DNA of 64,000 bases, taken from positions 155,622,578 to 155,686,577 of the forward strand of contig NC_081556.1 in the NCBI RefSeq assembly GCF_963082655.1. Direction: 5' to 3'. The notes below the pieces were generated by a model. That model was given only the letters and a program-made list of their open reading frames with translations, was not told where the DNA came from and searched no databases. Below, piece by piece: positions 46,880 through 56,579 of this stretch; the stretch's first letter is position 1; each line of letters opens with the position of its first letter. Origin of the DNA: Stomoxys calcitrans. Lineage: Eukaryota > Arthropoda > Insecta > Diptera > Muscidae. Both the position numbers and the translations under genes were made by a program.

Positions 46880-47685
46880 TTTACTGATAATACTATTCAA
46901 ATTTTATATATTACTTATTGGAGCCTTGCTAGGCCTTGGGGTTGCGCTCATAAAGTAAATTTGTTTTACGGCTATAACCGTGTCCCCTTGATTAAATGAA
47001 ACATAATTTTAAAAGTGCTTCATAGATTAACATTTTTTGGTAGACTTCGATTAAGGAATCCAGGAGGCAACAATAAGTTTCCATGGCAATTACCTAGCAA
47101 AATATAAGCTGAAAGATGAAAAAGGCCTGGCCAGGCACTGGGATCCATTTAAAGGTTAATTCTCTTTGACTGTTCCCTGTTTAAGTTTGAGGCATATCTA
47201 TGAGAAACGCCTGCCTCCCAAGTTCCGTTTATCATAAGATTTTATCTACATGCACATTAGGGAGGTGTTTGGTGGTTAAAAATTTTAAAAATTTTTGCTA
47301 CCTGAATGGGTTATGCTCAGGTGCGCCTTCTTTGTAGTCTCCACTTAATAACTTTCGATGAAAACCATACTTCATATAGGTAGAAGTCCAATACTTTTCT
47401 ATATCCAAATTTCAAATTAAGACTTAAGTATTGCTTTAGTTAAGTACCATTTTGAGAAAAAGGCTTGTCAAGCGTTCAGAGGTTCTTCAGGTCCACATTC
47501 TTATACGACTCTATAGATAATATCGTACGCTTGAATACTGTTTGTTAATATTCCATATTATTCTGAACGAAACACCATATATTTGTGTATGGGGGGTGGG
47601 GGCCTAAAATGGTTTGGGACCCAGAGGTCGTTGCCGGTTGTATATACTGATACATTTATTCAATCATATCAAATCCCGCATTGAA
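46880..47685. other. Intergenic sequence, nothing recognised
   Basis: No gene or named repeat is seen. Confidence 0.35.
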
Positions 47686-47688
47686 TAT

Positions 47689-47912
47689 CAGAAAAATTTT
47701 CAGCGGTGGTTATCCCCATACTAATGTTGGCTACATTATTAAGGTAATCTGCCATGTTAAAACTTCACTACCAAAAGGTGTCGCTATGCATCACGCTGTA
47801 AGGACTCCGCATAGAAAAGGAGGCCCCTTATCATTGAGCTTAAACTTTCATCGGACTAAACTCTTTGATATGAGAGAATTTCATTAATTGAATATTCATG
47901 GGAAAAATTTAT
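47689..47912 (+). mobile_element. Family S SINE, lacking the tRNA head
   Basis: AAAAATTTTCAGCGGTGGTT, AAAAGGTGTCGCTATGCATC, AAAGGAGGCCCCTTATCATT, TTGAATATTCATGGGAAAAA. More diverged than the other copies. Confidence 0.7.
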
Positions 47913-47914
47913 TT

Positions 47915-48320
47915 TAGTAAATTTATTCAATAGTCGTAATGTAATCTTTATTGACTTTTGTTTAAGTTTCATATGGCATTAGCCATATCACCTTAAACAC
48001 GATTGCTCCAAAATCTTGAACATAAAGAGACTTTTTGGGAGAGGGTCGGACACTTGTCCCAAAAATTTAATGCCAGTTTCGTAGTTTGCTCCCAAATAAA
48101 TTACTGTATTACTCCAAATTGTCAATGTTTGCATAGGGGTTTAAAAATTGATCGAAATTGTTTTACATTAAAGGCCTCTTCAATCATCGTAATGTACTCT
48201 TAAATATCTTTCGCTCAAGTATCACATTACAAGTATAAATGTGTGAAGCGATTGCCGTCATCATGACCGACCATGATAATTGAACGTAAAGATGCCGTCG
48301 GTTTTGCTAGAGGTTTGATC
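47915..48320. other. Intergenic sequence, nothing recognised
   Basis: Unclassified AT-rich DNA. Confidence 0.3.
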
Positions 48321-48324
48321 ACCA

Positions 48325-48415
48325 AGACACTTATCGCACACTGTTCCCGGAGCGATCGGTCCATTCGAGCGGAACGAGGAAGCGAGCTTCCTGACCTACA
48401 GGAGCTTGGATACAA
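48325..48415 (+). mobile_element. 3' fragment of family C repeat
   Basis: GAGCGATCGGTCCATTCGAG, CTTCCTGACCTACAGGAGCT and GATACAACAATAACA match the 3' end of the copy at 29815. Confidence 0.55.
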
Positions 48416-48458
48416 CAATAACATATTAAATTCAGCAAGCAAAAAGTATATTATAATA

Positions 48459-48700
48459 CAGTTGAACCTCGATTATCCGGTTGCCTCGGGATCAAGATTA
48501 GCACGGAAAATCGAAAACACAGGTTATAGCGGTTTTTCTTCATGTGCTTTTTTTATCAATTGTTGTTAGAGCCATTTCCGAACCAACACCTTGACCAGTT
48601 AACTATCAATTACATACATAGAGATCAAAACCCAAAGCAGAGTGTGCCGGTTAACAAATGTAACCGGTTACTACTGGCCCACATAATCAATGTTCAACTG
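48459..48700. mobile_element. Pogo/Tigger-like MITE with TA target duplication
   Basis: The left end CAGTTGAACCTCGATTATCC faces a right end whose reverse complement is CAGTTGAACATTGATTATGT; 18 of the outer 22 positions match. The element is flanked by TA on each side (48457-48458 and 48701-48702). CAGTTGAACC-type ends plus a TA duplication are typical of pogo/Tigger relatives in the Tc1/mariner superfamily. At 242 bp with no transposase it is non-autonomous. Confidence 0.8.
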
Positions 48701-48704
48701 TATT

Positions 48705-49255
48705 GGTATACATCATATTTACACTTCATCCAAAGTTAACTCATTTTCCAATGTCAAGTCTTTTAAATCCTCATAACTGTCATCTCTGTTTCTTCATTTA
48801 TGGAACCTTTGGCTGGATCGCAGTCCATCAACTGGAGTACTTTTGGTTTTCTATGATTCAAACGAGTTGTTATATAAGTGGCGAAAGGATCCTATGTATC
48901 CATCGCTCTGTAAAATACATCGGTTAAATTATCAATACGACTTGTTTTTCGGCATGAAATACTCTATAGTTTTTATATACTTTGATTCTACATCTTCTCC
49001 AAAGTTAACAACAGTGGTAAGTGGTAAGTAATTAATTTGTGTATTGTCATCTAGCCAAAAACGGACCAAATTTGGGTCGAAAGTATATGTTTTATATTAA
49101 AAAAATTTATAAATTGTATGCAATTTGTGTGAAAGCTATGCAAAAAAATTGAAACTAGGTGAACCCTATTGAAACCACGTTATTGTCTTCCAAAGAAAAA
49201 AATGCAAAATCCAAAATTTTATCAGAATTGACCGAAAAATATGCATTTAATGACA
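48705..49255. other. Intergenic sequence, nothing recognised
   Basis: AT-rich, with several short open frames lacking features. Confidence 0.3.
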
Positions 49256-49257
49256 AA

Positions 49258-50245
49258 AAACCGGACCGGGCCGAACTTTGGATACCCACCACCTCGGGTA
49301 TATACATAAACCACCTTTCGTCAAAATCCAGTGAAAAATGCATACCTTATGCCCCATAGCAGCTATATCGAAATATGTTCCCATTTGGACCAAATACTAA
49401 TAAGTACAAGTCATTATTCAATTGTGTATAACAAAATATTGATCTTTTCAGTCGCTATGTCTAAAAATAAACCGATCTGAACTATATACGACACGGATGT
49501 CGAAAAGCCTAACATAAGCCACTGTGTCAAATTTCATTGAAATCGGATTATAAATGCACCTTTTATGGGGCCAATACTTTAAATCGAGATATCGGTCTAT
49601 ATGGCAGCTATATCCAAATCTGGATCGATCTGAGTCAAATTGAAGAAGAATGTCGAAGGGTCCAACACAACCCTCTGTCAAAAATTTTCCCGACATTGGA
49701 CAATAAATGCGCCTTTTATGGGCGCATGACCTTAAATCAAGAGATTGGTCCATATGGCAGCTATATTTTGAAGAAGGATGCCGAAGGTCCTGACACAACT
49801 CACTGTCCCAAATTTTGGCAAAATCGGAAATAAATGCGCCTTTTATGGGCGCAAGACCTTAAATCGAGAGATCGGTCTATATGGCAGCTACATCCAAATC
49901 CGAACCGATCTGTGCCGTATTGCAGAAGTATGTCGAGGGGCTTAACTTAACTCACTGTCCCAAATTTCGACGATATCGGACAATAATTGCGCCTTTTATG
50001 AGCTAAAAACCTTAAATCGAGAAACACAACTCACTGTCCCAAATTTTGGCAAAATCGGACAATATATGCGCCTTTTATGGGCGCAAGACCTTAAATCGAG
50101 AGATCGGTCTATATGGCAGCTACATCCAAATCTGAACCGATCTAGGCCATATCGAAGAAAGATGTCGAGTGGCCTAACACAACTCACTGTCCCAAATTTC
50201 AGCAAAATCGCATAATAAATGTGGCTTTTATGGGCCTAAGACTTT
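49258..50245 (+). repeat. Family R repeat
   Basis: The left end GGCCGAACTTTGGATACCCA resembles the copy at 6328. Then come five or so units with GAGATCGGTCTATATGGCAG, AATGCGCCTTTTATGGGCGC and CAACTCACTGTCCCAAATTT. It ends abruptly in GTGGCTTTTATGGGCCTAAG with no right terminus. Confidence 0.8.
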
Positions 50246-50304
50246 TTTGAAACACTACAAAAATCCCATTGCAACCACAATACTTTTATGAAGATTTTTT
50301 CTTA

Positions 50305-50425
50305 AGTAATGAGGGAATGTGCTACTGAATGAAATCAGCAAGTTTTTTTGCTTCAAAATCTATTATCTAAAATAGGTAATCACGAAAAAATGTTGCGAAA
50401 AATGAACAGAGTCCAGCCATAAGAA
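50305..50425 (+). repeat. Second copy of the 21.2 kb low-copy repeat
   Basis: CTGAATGAAATCAGCAAGTT and GTAATCACGAAAAAATGTTG match 21195-21305 with scattered differences. Confidence 0.6.
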
Positions 50426-50635
50426 ATGAAGTATCATTTTTTTGTAAATAAAAACCTATTAAAACTGTTTGCGGATATTCACTTAAAATTGGGAATTTTT
50501 GGGAACAAAGGATACGAAATTTGAGGGCAAGAGACGGAAAAATACTGGCAACCCTGCTGATATGATACGAAACAGGAGCCAAAAAACGGAATCAATATGA
50601 TATCCTGTTCTAAAGTAAAGCCTTTTACAGTCAGT

Positions 50636-50812
50636 AGGGCGGCAGCCCTAGCCGATTAAAGACTCCATCGGGCCAATCCGTTACATACAACCGGCTGACA
50701 TGGGATACAAATGGTTATTGTTGTAGCAGTGTGTTGTACACTGAGGCGGCAGCCCTTGCCGATGGAGAAATCCATCGGGTCAAACCGGTACGTACAACCG
50801 GCTGCCATGGGA
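50636..50812 (-). mobile_element. Two head-to-tail family D copies
   Basis: 50636-50701 and 50713-50812 both carry GGCGGCAGCCCT, CATCGGG and ACAACCGGCTG, in reverse orientation to 27782-27892. The linker TATTGTTGTAGCAG is the reversed (CAA)n tail. Confidence 0.6.
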
Positions 50813-50975
50813 TCATTAGAGGCAAGATCTGTGCTATAAAGCGGTTGAGTCAAGACTTCCACCGTTTTCGAAACATTTTTTTAGCGGTCTATGTCTTGAT
50901 GAAAGATTTTGGTCTCGTTTCATTCGCTTATAATGCAACACACATCTCTGATCCCACCAAATACATAGAATTACC

Positions 50976-51108
50976 CATGACATAATCACCAGGTAGTATA
51001 CCGTAAACAGCTGAGTAAATTTTTTCTCTCGAAGTGCACTATCTGTGAACTAGTTTTGGTTGTGCGTGTATTATAGTTAAGAACCACACATACAAACAAC
51101 GAAAAATG
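50976..51108 (+). mobile_element. Family M MITE, left part
   Basis: CATGACATAATCACCAGGTA through CAGCTGAGTAA and CTCGAAGTGCACTATCTG to AACAACGAAAAATG, then unrelated sequence. The last 37 bp recur at 51873-51909 where the right part begins. Confidence 0.7.
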
Positions 51109-51349
51109 ACCTAGCATCAGCATGCATTTCGAAGGCTGCCTAGGGCTACAACTGCTTTAAATGCGATCAACGTATACAAAAGTACACTTGTTGTGCTGAC
51201 AAAGATACCTTGGACTAACCATGTAGTGCTTTTGGATATTGTGGCTAGATAAATTGCTACGACCACTGATGTGAGGCTAAGGGAGCTTTCTGTTTGCTCA
51301 TGTGGCGGCTACGGACACTTTGTTATCACTGAAGATATCTGTATCCGTT

Positions 51350-51440
51350 CACAATTGGCAGACTAATTTGCACCAATTTTTTTCTGATCCCACTGTGCGT
51401 CACTTGTTTAACTGCCCAGCTAGACCCACTCAATCCCATG
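51350..51440 (+). pseudogene. Short jockey-like LINE remnant
   Basis: TCACTTGTTTAACTGCCCAG and CTAGACCCACTCAA encode the HLFNCPARPTQ end of the LINE also seen at 30900-30940. Confidence 0.55.
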
Positions 51441-51690
51441 GCAGCATCTTCCCTCCTTAACAAATTCAAAGGGACGGTGTTGGTTTCATCGTAGCTCTTC
51501 GATGAGGATGATTCCATCTTTTCTTGTTGCCTGGAAGGATACAATGTTTTAATTTTTCAATATTTTCCAAATAATTCCGCAAATTTTTCACTTACCTTCT
51601 AATGTAAAACAACCGACTTGAGGTAAAATTACAATTTCATTTGTCGATTTTTTTGCACCTGAACACTAGCTGCTGCCATGAATTTTCATC
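51440..51690 (-). pseudogene. Spliced fragment of an unidentified gene fused to LINE sequence
   Basis: On the minus strand, ATGGCAGCAGCTAGTGTTCA opens a 16-codon frame ending in TAA. After it, the exon ends at 51596 with AAG|GTAAGTG and resumes at 51530 after CTTCCAG|GCAACAAG, a 65 nt intron typical of flies. The downstream exon encodes MESSSSKSYDETNTVPLNLL followed by RREDAAMG. At about 51438 it runs into reversed LINE sequence (plus strand CACTTGTTTAACTGCCCAGC, the HLFNCP part of the jockey-like LINE). This is a broken gene piece, or the start of a gene whose next exon I cannot find. Confidence 0.45.
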
Positions 51691-51872
51691 AACAGTAAAT
51701 AAGAATGAAACAAAATTTAACAATTATCAATAAAAAATATTTATATTTTTTACTTTTTTGATCAATTTTGCCGTTAGCGTTTGTATTTTCATGTAACGGC
51801 TGCTTTTCATAAAACAGCTGGCCTTTACAAACTTGGCAAATTTGCACAAATTTTCGAGTTCCCGAACACAGC

Positions 51873-52026
51873 TATAGTTAAGAACCACACACACAAACAA
51901 CGAAAAATGTCTCTAACTAGTAACATACTCAAAATCAGAGTTACACTAATCACTGATTTTGACGAATAGTGCACTCAATATTTTGTTGTTGGGCAACTGC
52001 CACTACCTGTAAATGAATATATCTTG
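51873..52026 (+). mobile_element. Family M MITE, right part
   Basis: Starts TATAGTTAAGAACCACACAC, continues CTAATCACTGATTTTGACGA, and ends CACTACCTGTAAATGAATAT. Confidence 0.7.
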
Positions 52027-52029
52027 GAA

Positions 52030-52750
52030 TTACCGTTGAGCGGGCTGCCTTTTTGTACTTGCGGTTATTCTAATGTTTTCATTTAGCAATCAATAATCGA
52101 TCATTTTCAGCAAGTGTTTTCTTCAAAGCATCTTTTTAGGCACAATAGTCAACATTAATATAGCGATTGTGAAAAAAATATTATAGTGACTACCAAATTT
52201 ATTATTGACACAGACCATTTATGTAATGTTTCATCCAAATCGAGATTTTTGGTTTGTACAGCCAATATACATATAGAAGATTTTGCCCAACTTTGGTTTT
52301 TATTAAACCAAGTTCGTCAGTTAGTTTTTTAGATGCTTAACCAAAAATTATTGGTCTGAACGTTTGTGCAAAGACCCGACACTTGATAGAGTTGAGACAC
52401 TCTAATAAACAAATACATGTTCATCTGTTCATCAAGAAAACGTATTGACTGAATGACAGACTGGACGTTGTGTCTGGCATCTGTTACAGTTTATTCGTTC
52501 ATAATAATCAATGCAAATAAACCGCAGAATGCAAATCAAAATAGTAAACAAATGCTATGCTGTAATAGTTTCACATACGACAGACTACTTACTTTCCTTT
52601 CAAGTAGCAATGAATGATCTATAAAAATATGTGCACTCACGTAATCGTACATATGCGGTGGGATGGGCTTTCACTACTTTATCAACTGACACCCGCGACA
52701 CCATGCCAAGATTACAAATAAGAATTATCAGTTTGAGTTTGAGATTGGTC
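52030..52750. other. Upstream flank of the EGF-like gene
   Basis: AT-rich, without a recognised repeat. No clear TATA box could be chosen. Confidence 0.35.
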
Positions 52751-52801
52751 ATGAAAAGCATCATCATTGTCTTGCTATCGCTTTTATGTTTACACACATG
52801 A
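52751..52801 (+). other. Upstream frame encoding a signal-peptide-like 16-mer
   Basis: An ATG at 52751 reads MKSIIIVLLSLLCLHT then TGA (52799-52801), in a different frame from the EGF-like CDS. The TGA overlaps the CDS's second in-frame ATG at 52798 as ATGA. It could be an upstream ORF, or the true signal peptide if a base has been lost or misread nearby. Confidence 0.4.
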
Positions 52802-54891
52802 TATTCCTGCAACGCCGAATAGTGTATACGAGAAGAAAAGTTTTAAGAGAATTAATAAGCATCGCCATTATCGCTGCTCTAATGTCGTTCAATTGTGGAG
52901 CATATGAGCTAAATGATCCACCGCCACCTTGCTCAGCCTATGAAATGCTGATTGTGAATACCAAACAGTGCGTATCGCGTTGTCCTATACGATGTGTAGA
53001 CGATTGGTGCTTCGAGGATGGCGAATGTCCTTGTGAAATGTCATATATAACATCATTCACACATGGCTTGATTTGTGCACAATCCTGTCTGCCTGGCTGT
53101 GTAGAGGCAGGAGGGTATTGTGCTGCTCCAAATATATGTGTGTGCAAGCACAAAGGTTCAACTTTTGACCCTGTGAGCCAAAAATGTCGCAAAAATTCCT
53201 TATTTCGGGATAAATGCCGAGGGTAAGATGTTTTTGTTTGTTACCCATCAACGTTTCCATATAGACATTGACTTTTTTTTCCAAGACGCTGTTTGTATGG
53301 CCGTTGCGACAAAGAGGGAAACTGCAGCTGCGCCCCAGGATATAAATACATGGAAGGTTTACACTTTGGCCAACTTTGTGTACCCGAATGCAAACAGTAA
53401 GAATTAGTAGTATAATAGACTTTTGAAATTTATTGTCCTTTTAAGTCAGGAGGAGGACGGCCTTATCCGCCTTGAATCAGAGTAAAATCCCTATTAGGAT
53501 TCCCATCAATTTTTCACTCAAAAGTTAACACTTTGCGTTGGGCACTTTTTCACACCAAACACCTTGATACTGCTGTTGTAACTTTCAAAAAGAACTGCAA
53601 TGAAGCATTTGGCATCTGCACTACATACGTACCTATTAATGTAAAATGTGCTAAGTATGGTCGGGCCAAATCTTGGGAACCACCATGGCTAAACAATTAA
53701 AGGTGGTCTCATTTGTACAACAACCACATTCCATACGGTGCAATCCACCATCTTGCCATCAAGCTTATCGTCGTTTTGCCAACACACACAAACAAATTTG
53801 TGTGCGTGTGTATATACGTGTGCGTGCATGAGCGGAGAATATGCGAGAAAGAAGATAACAACAAAGAGAATGCAAACAAAAATCTGACATCTAAATACCG
53901 TCAATCCCGGACATCTTAATACCGTCAATCCCGTTAACAGCTGTTAGCGTGAAACCACCTTTTTAAATCCGCCTTGGAAACCCACCACCATGGATTCTGC
54001 AAAAATTTAAATTTAATAGACCTGAAGGGCATTATATGGGGGCCACCATAGCGCAGAGGTAAGCATGTCCGCCTATGACGCTAATCGCCTGGGTTCGAAT
54101 ACTGGCGAGATCATCACAAAAAAAATTTTCATCGGTAGTTTTCCCCTCCTAATGCTGGCAACATTTGTTAGGTACTTAGCCATATAAAACTTCTCTCCAA
54201 AGAGGAGTCGCACTGCGGCACGCCGTTCCGACTCGGCTATCAAAAAGGAGGTCCCTTATCATTGAGCTTAAACTTGAATCGGACTGCACGCATTGATATG
54301 TGAGAAGTTTTGCCCCTGTTCCTTAGTGGAATGTTCATGGTCAAAATTTACAATTTTGAAGGGTATTATATAACTCTACATACCAAATTTCTACCAAACC
54401 AGGCAAAAATTAAAGATTCTAGGAACCGAATAAATCTGAACCGATATGGCCCATTTGCAAACCCCAACGACCTACATCAATAAGAAGTATTTGTGCAAAA
54501 TTACAAGCGGCTAGCTTAACGCGTTCGCCGCTATCGTGATTTCGACAGACGGACGGACATGGCTAGATAGATTCAGAATGCGAAGACGATCAGGAATATA
54601 TATGTATATACTTTATGGGGTCGCAGATCAACATTTCGAGGTGTTACAAACGGAATAACTTGATTAGTATACCTCCATCCTATGGTGGATGGAGAATTAT
54701 TTTGACTTTTATCGCCAATTTTTGTAGTATCCTTTCTACAATAAAGTGATTTATAACTCCTAATCCATTTCAGGAACTGTGGTCGTCGTGGGTTTTGTTT
54801 TCTGCCTAATATGTGTGCTTGCCGAAGGAAACATGAGCACTATGGACCTGATGGGCTGTGTTATCATGACAACGATGACTATATATTTTGA
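52786..54891 (+). CDS. Cysteine-rich EGF/Nimrod-like extracellular protein
   Basis: Three exons, 52786-53222, 53286-53396 and 54774-54891, are joined in frame (GG|GTAAGA ... CCAAG|A, CA|GTAAGA ... TTTCAG|G) and encode 221 residues. A hydrophobic stretch at 23-36 follows 22 mostly basic residues and could be a signal peptide with a long n-region or a signal anchor; the ATG at 52798 is an alternative start. From residue 49 on there are about 24 cysteines in repeats of the type C-x3-C-x5-G-x-C-x5-C-x-C: CLPGCVEAGGYC...CVC at 101-120, RCLYGRCDKEGNCSCAPGY at 147-165, and NCGRRGFC...CAC at 184-199. The spacing suits EGF or NIM repeats of insect Nimrod-type haemocyte proteins. Partners are unknown. 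Intron 2 (1.38 kb) is filled with a SINE and a family R piece. Confidence 0.85.
54041..54352 (+). mobile_element. Family S SINE, full length, in intron 2 of the EGF-like gene
   Basis: Has the head GGCCACCATAGCGCAGAGGT, B box GGTTCGAATAC at 54092-54102 (one change from the consensus), the body AAAATTTTCATCGGTAGTTT, and the 3' end TTAGTGGAATGTTCATGG. About 310 bp, same strand as the host gene. Confidence 0.85.
54420..54695 (+). repeat. Family R right-end fragment in intron 2 of the EGF-like gene
   Basis: CTGAACCGATATGGCCCATT, ACAGACGGACGGACATGGCT, TATATACTTTATGGGGTCGC and CCATCCTATGGTGGATGG are the terminal part of family R. Confidence 0.7.
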
Positions 54892-54898
54892 TATTTTT

Positions 54899-54904
54899 AA
54901 TAAA
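54899..54904 (+). terminator. Candidate polyadenylation signal of the EGF-like gene
   Basis: AATAAA begins 8 nt after the stop TGA (54889-54891). A very short 3' UTR ending before the SINE at 54946 is plausible. Confidence 0.5.
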
Positions 54905-54945
54905 ATACATTATGAAATACAATTTGAAAATTATATTATATTTAC

Positions 54946-55213
54946 GAGGCACACCGTAGCGCAGAGGTTAGCATGTCCGCCTATGACGCTGAACGCCTGG
55001 GTTCGAATCCCTTCGAGACCATCAGAAAAAAATTTTCAGCGGTGGTTTCCCCTCCTAATGCTGGCAACATTTGTGAGGTACTAAGTCATGTAAAACTTCT
55101 CTCCAAAGAGGTGTCGCATTGTGGCACGCCGTTCGGACTCGGCTATAAAAAGGAGGCCCCTTGTCAATGAGCTTAAACATGAATCGGACTGCACTCATTG
55201 ATATGTGAGAAGT
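54946..55213 (+). mobile_element. Family S SINE just downstream of the EGF-like gene
   Basis: Head GAGGCACACCGTAGCGCAGA, intact B box GGTTCGAATCC at 55000-55010, and body to TGATATGTGAGAAGT; it lacks the last 45 or so bases. It starts 55 nt after the host stop codon. With both boxes close to consensus it is the copy most able to be transcribed. Confidence 0.85.
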
Positions 55214-55219
55214 ACTCTC

Positions 55220-55775
55220 AAAGTGCGCGGTTTGCTATTTATATTCAAGTTCTTAGTTGGGACTTCCAAAGGAAAGATTAATAAAAATTGTTGGCATCAC
55301 ATGACATGTACCAGTTTGAGAATGCTTGGGCTAATACACAATGCAGAAAGTATTTATAACATTTGTTTTAACTACTCCATAAACTAAATCTGCTAGCTAA
55401 GTCCACATCAACTGGTGCACATATGTAGTACATATTGCATTTTTAATTGGATATATATTTTATGGTCTTTTGAAATTTAGAGAAATCAGTTCAGATTTAG
55501 ATATAGCACCTACAAAGCTATATCTGTCTGGTGAACGACGCATCAAAAGTGCACCTATTCAATATTCAACCGGATCCAAAGGACGGCTTGCTTGCGGGCT
55601 GTGTTATCATGCCGTAGAAATGCCTCAGGACTAGGCTGGCAAAATATCGATGGTACTATCGATATTTAATTTTTTGCTGAGTATCGTTTGATTTTGGTAT
55701 TATCGATACTATCGACATAAACAAAAGCTATGCGACGCAGAATGTATCATATGAGACACATTGCGCCTATAGAGG
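55220..55775. other. Intergenic sequence, nothing recognised
   Basis: AT-rich. An ATCGATACTATCGA-type short palindrome is at about 55640-55715. Confidence 0.35.
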
Positions 55776-55781
55776 GCACTA

Positions 55782-56185
55782 TTTTGTTGTTGTTGTAGCC
55801 ACATTTTCATGTGGAGGTGGCGATCCTCGCTCCTGTAGGTGAGCAAGCTCGTTCCGGTCCAAAGGACCGATCGCCGCGGGAACAGGGCGGCCATCGGTTA
55901 TTTGAAGGCGCCAATAACTCGCCTTGTCATATCGAGCATCATAGGCACTCAGTATTTGTGCAAGAGACGATGCCGCCCAGCCTCTCACTGAGACTCTCCG
56001 CTCGATACCGCTGATTGTCCGAGACTGCCATTGCAACTACTCTGTATGGAGCATTCCACTATCCGCAACCTGTGGACGCGCCCGGTAGCTCGCAGCTAAG
56101 CTTCTCGTGGCAGCAATGAACACCACACAGATTGGACCTCAATGGTCCAGCCTGTGTGGTGCTCACAACTATCACGTGCCGGGAG
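55782..56185 (-). mobile_element. Family C repeat, longest copy, reversed
   Basis: TTGTTGTTGTAGCCACATTT (reversed CAA tail), TGTAGGTGAGCAAGCTCGTT, AGTATTTGTGCAAGAGACGA, AGCTTCTCGTGGCAGCAATG. It extends the family by about 100 bp relative to 29815-30178. Confidence 0.7.
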
Positions 56186-56348
56186 GGCGCTATTTTCATC
56201 CGATTGGACTAAAATTTTGTACAATGATTTCTCTCATGGCTTCCAATTGAGTTTAATAAATGTAGTATTATTCGGTCTATGCATTGGTATTGCTTCTATG
56301 TAAGTCGATCTCTTGATTTTAGTATTCTTGCTCACATGTACTTACTCA

Positions 56349-56574
56349 CAAGATATACTCATTTACAGGTAGTGGCAGTTTCCCAACAACGAAATATTGA
56401 GTGCACTATCTGTCAAAATCAGTGATTTTGATATTACTAGTAAGCGCCATTTTTCATTGTTTGTTCATAACTATAATACACACACACAACCAAAACTGGT
56501 TGACAGATAGTGCACTTCGCGAGAAAAAATGTTACTCAGCTGTTTACGGTACACTACCTGCTAATAATGTCATG
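56349..56574 (-). mobile_element. Family M MITE, complete reverse copy
   Basis: From CAAGATATACTCATTTACAG to CTAATAATGTCATG, with CAGGTAGTG and CACTACCTG inside the ends and AGTGCACTATCTGTCAA facing TTGACAGATAGTGCACT. Confidence 0.8.
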
Positions 56575-56579
56575 CTTAC

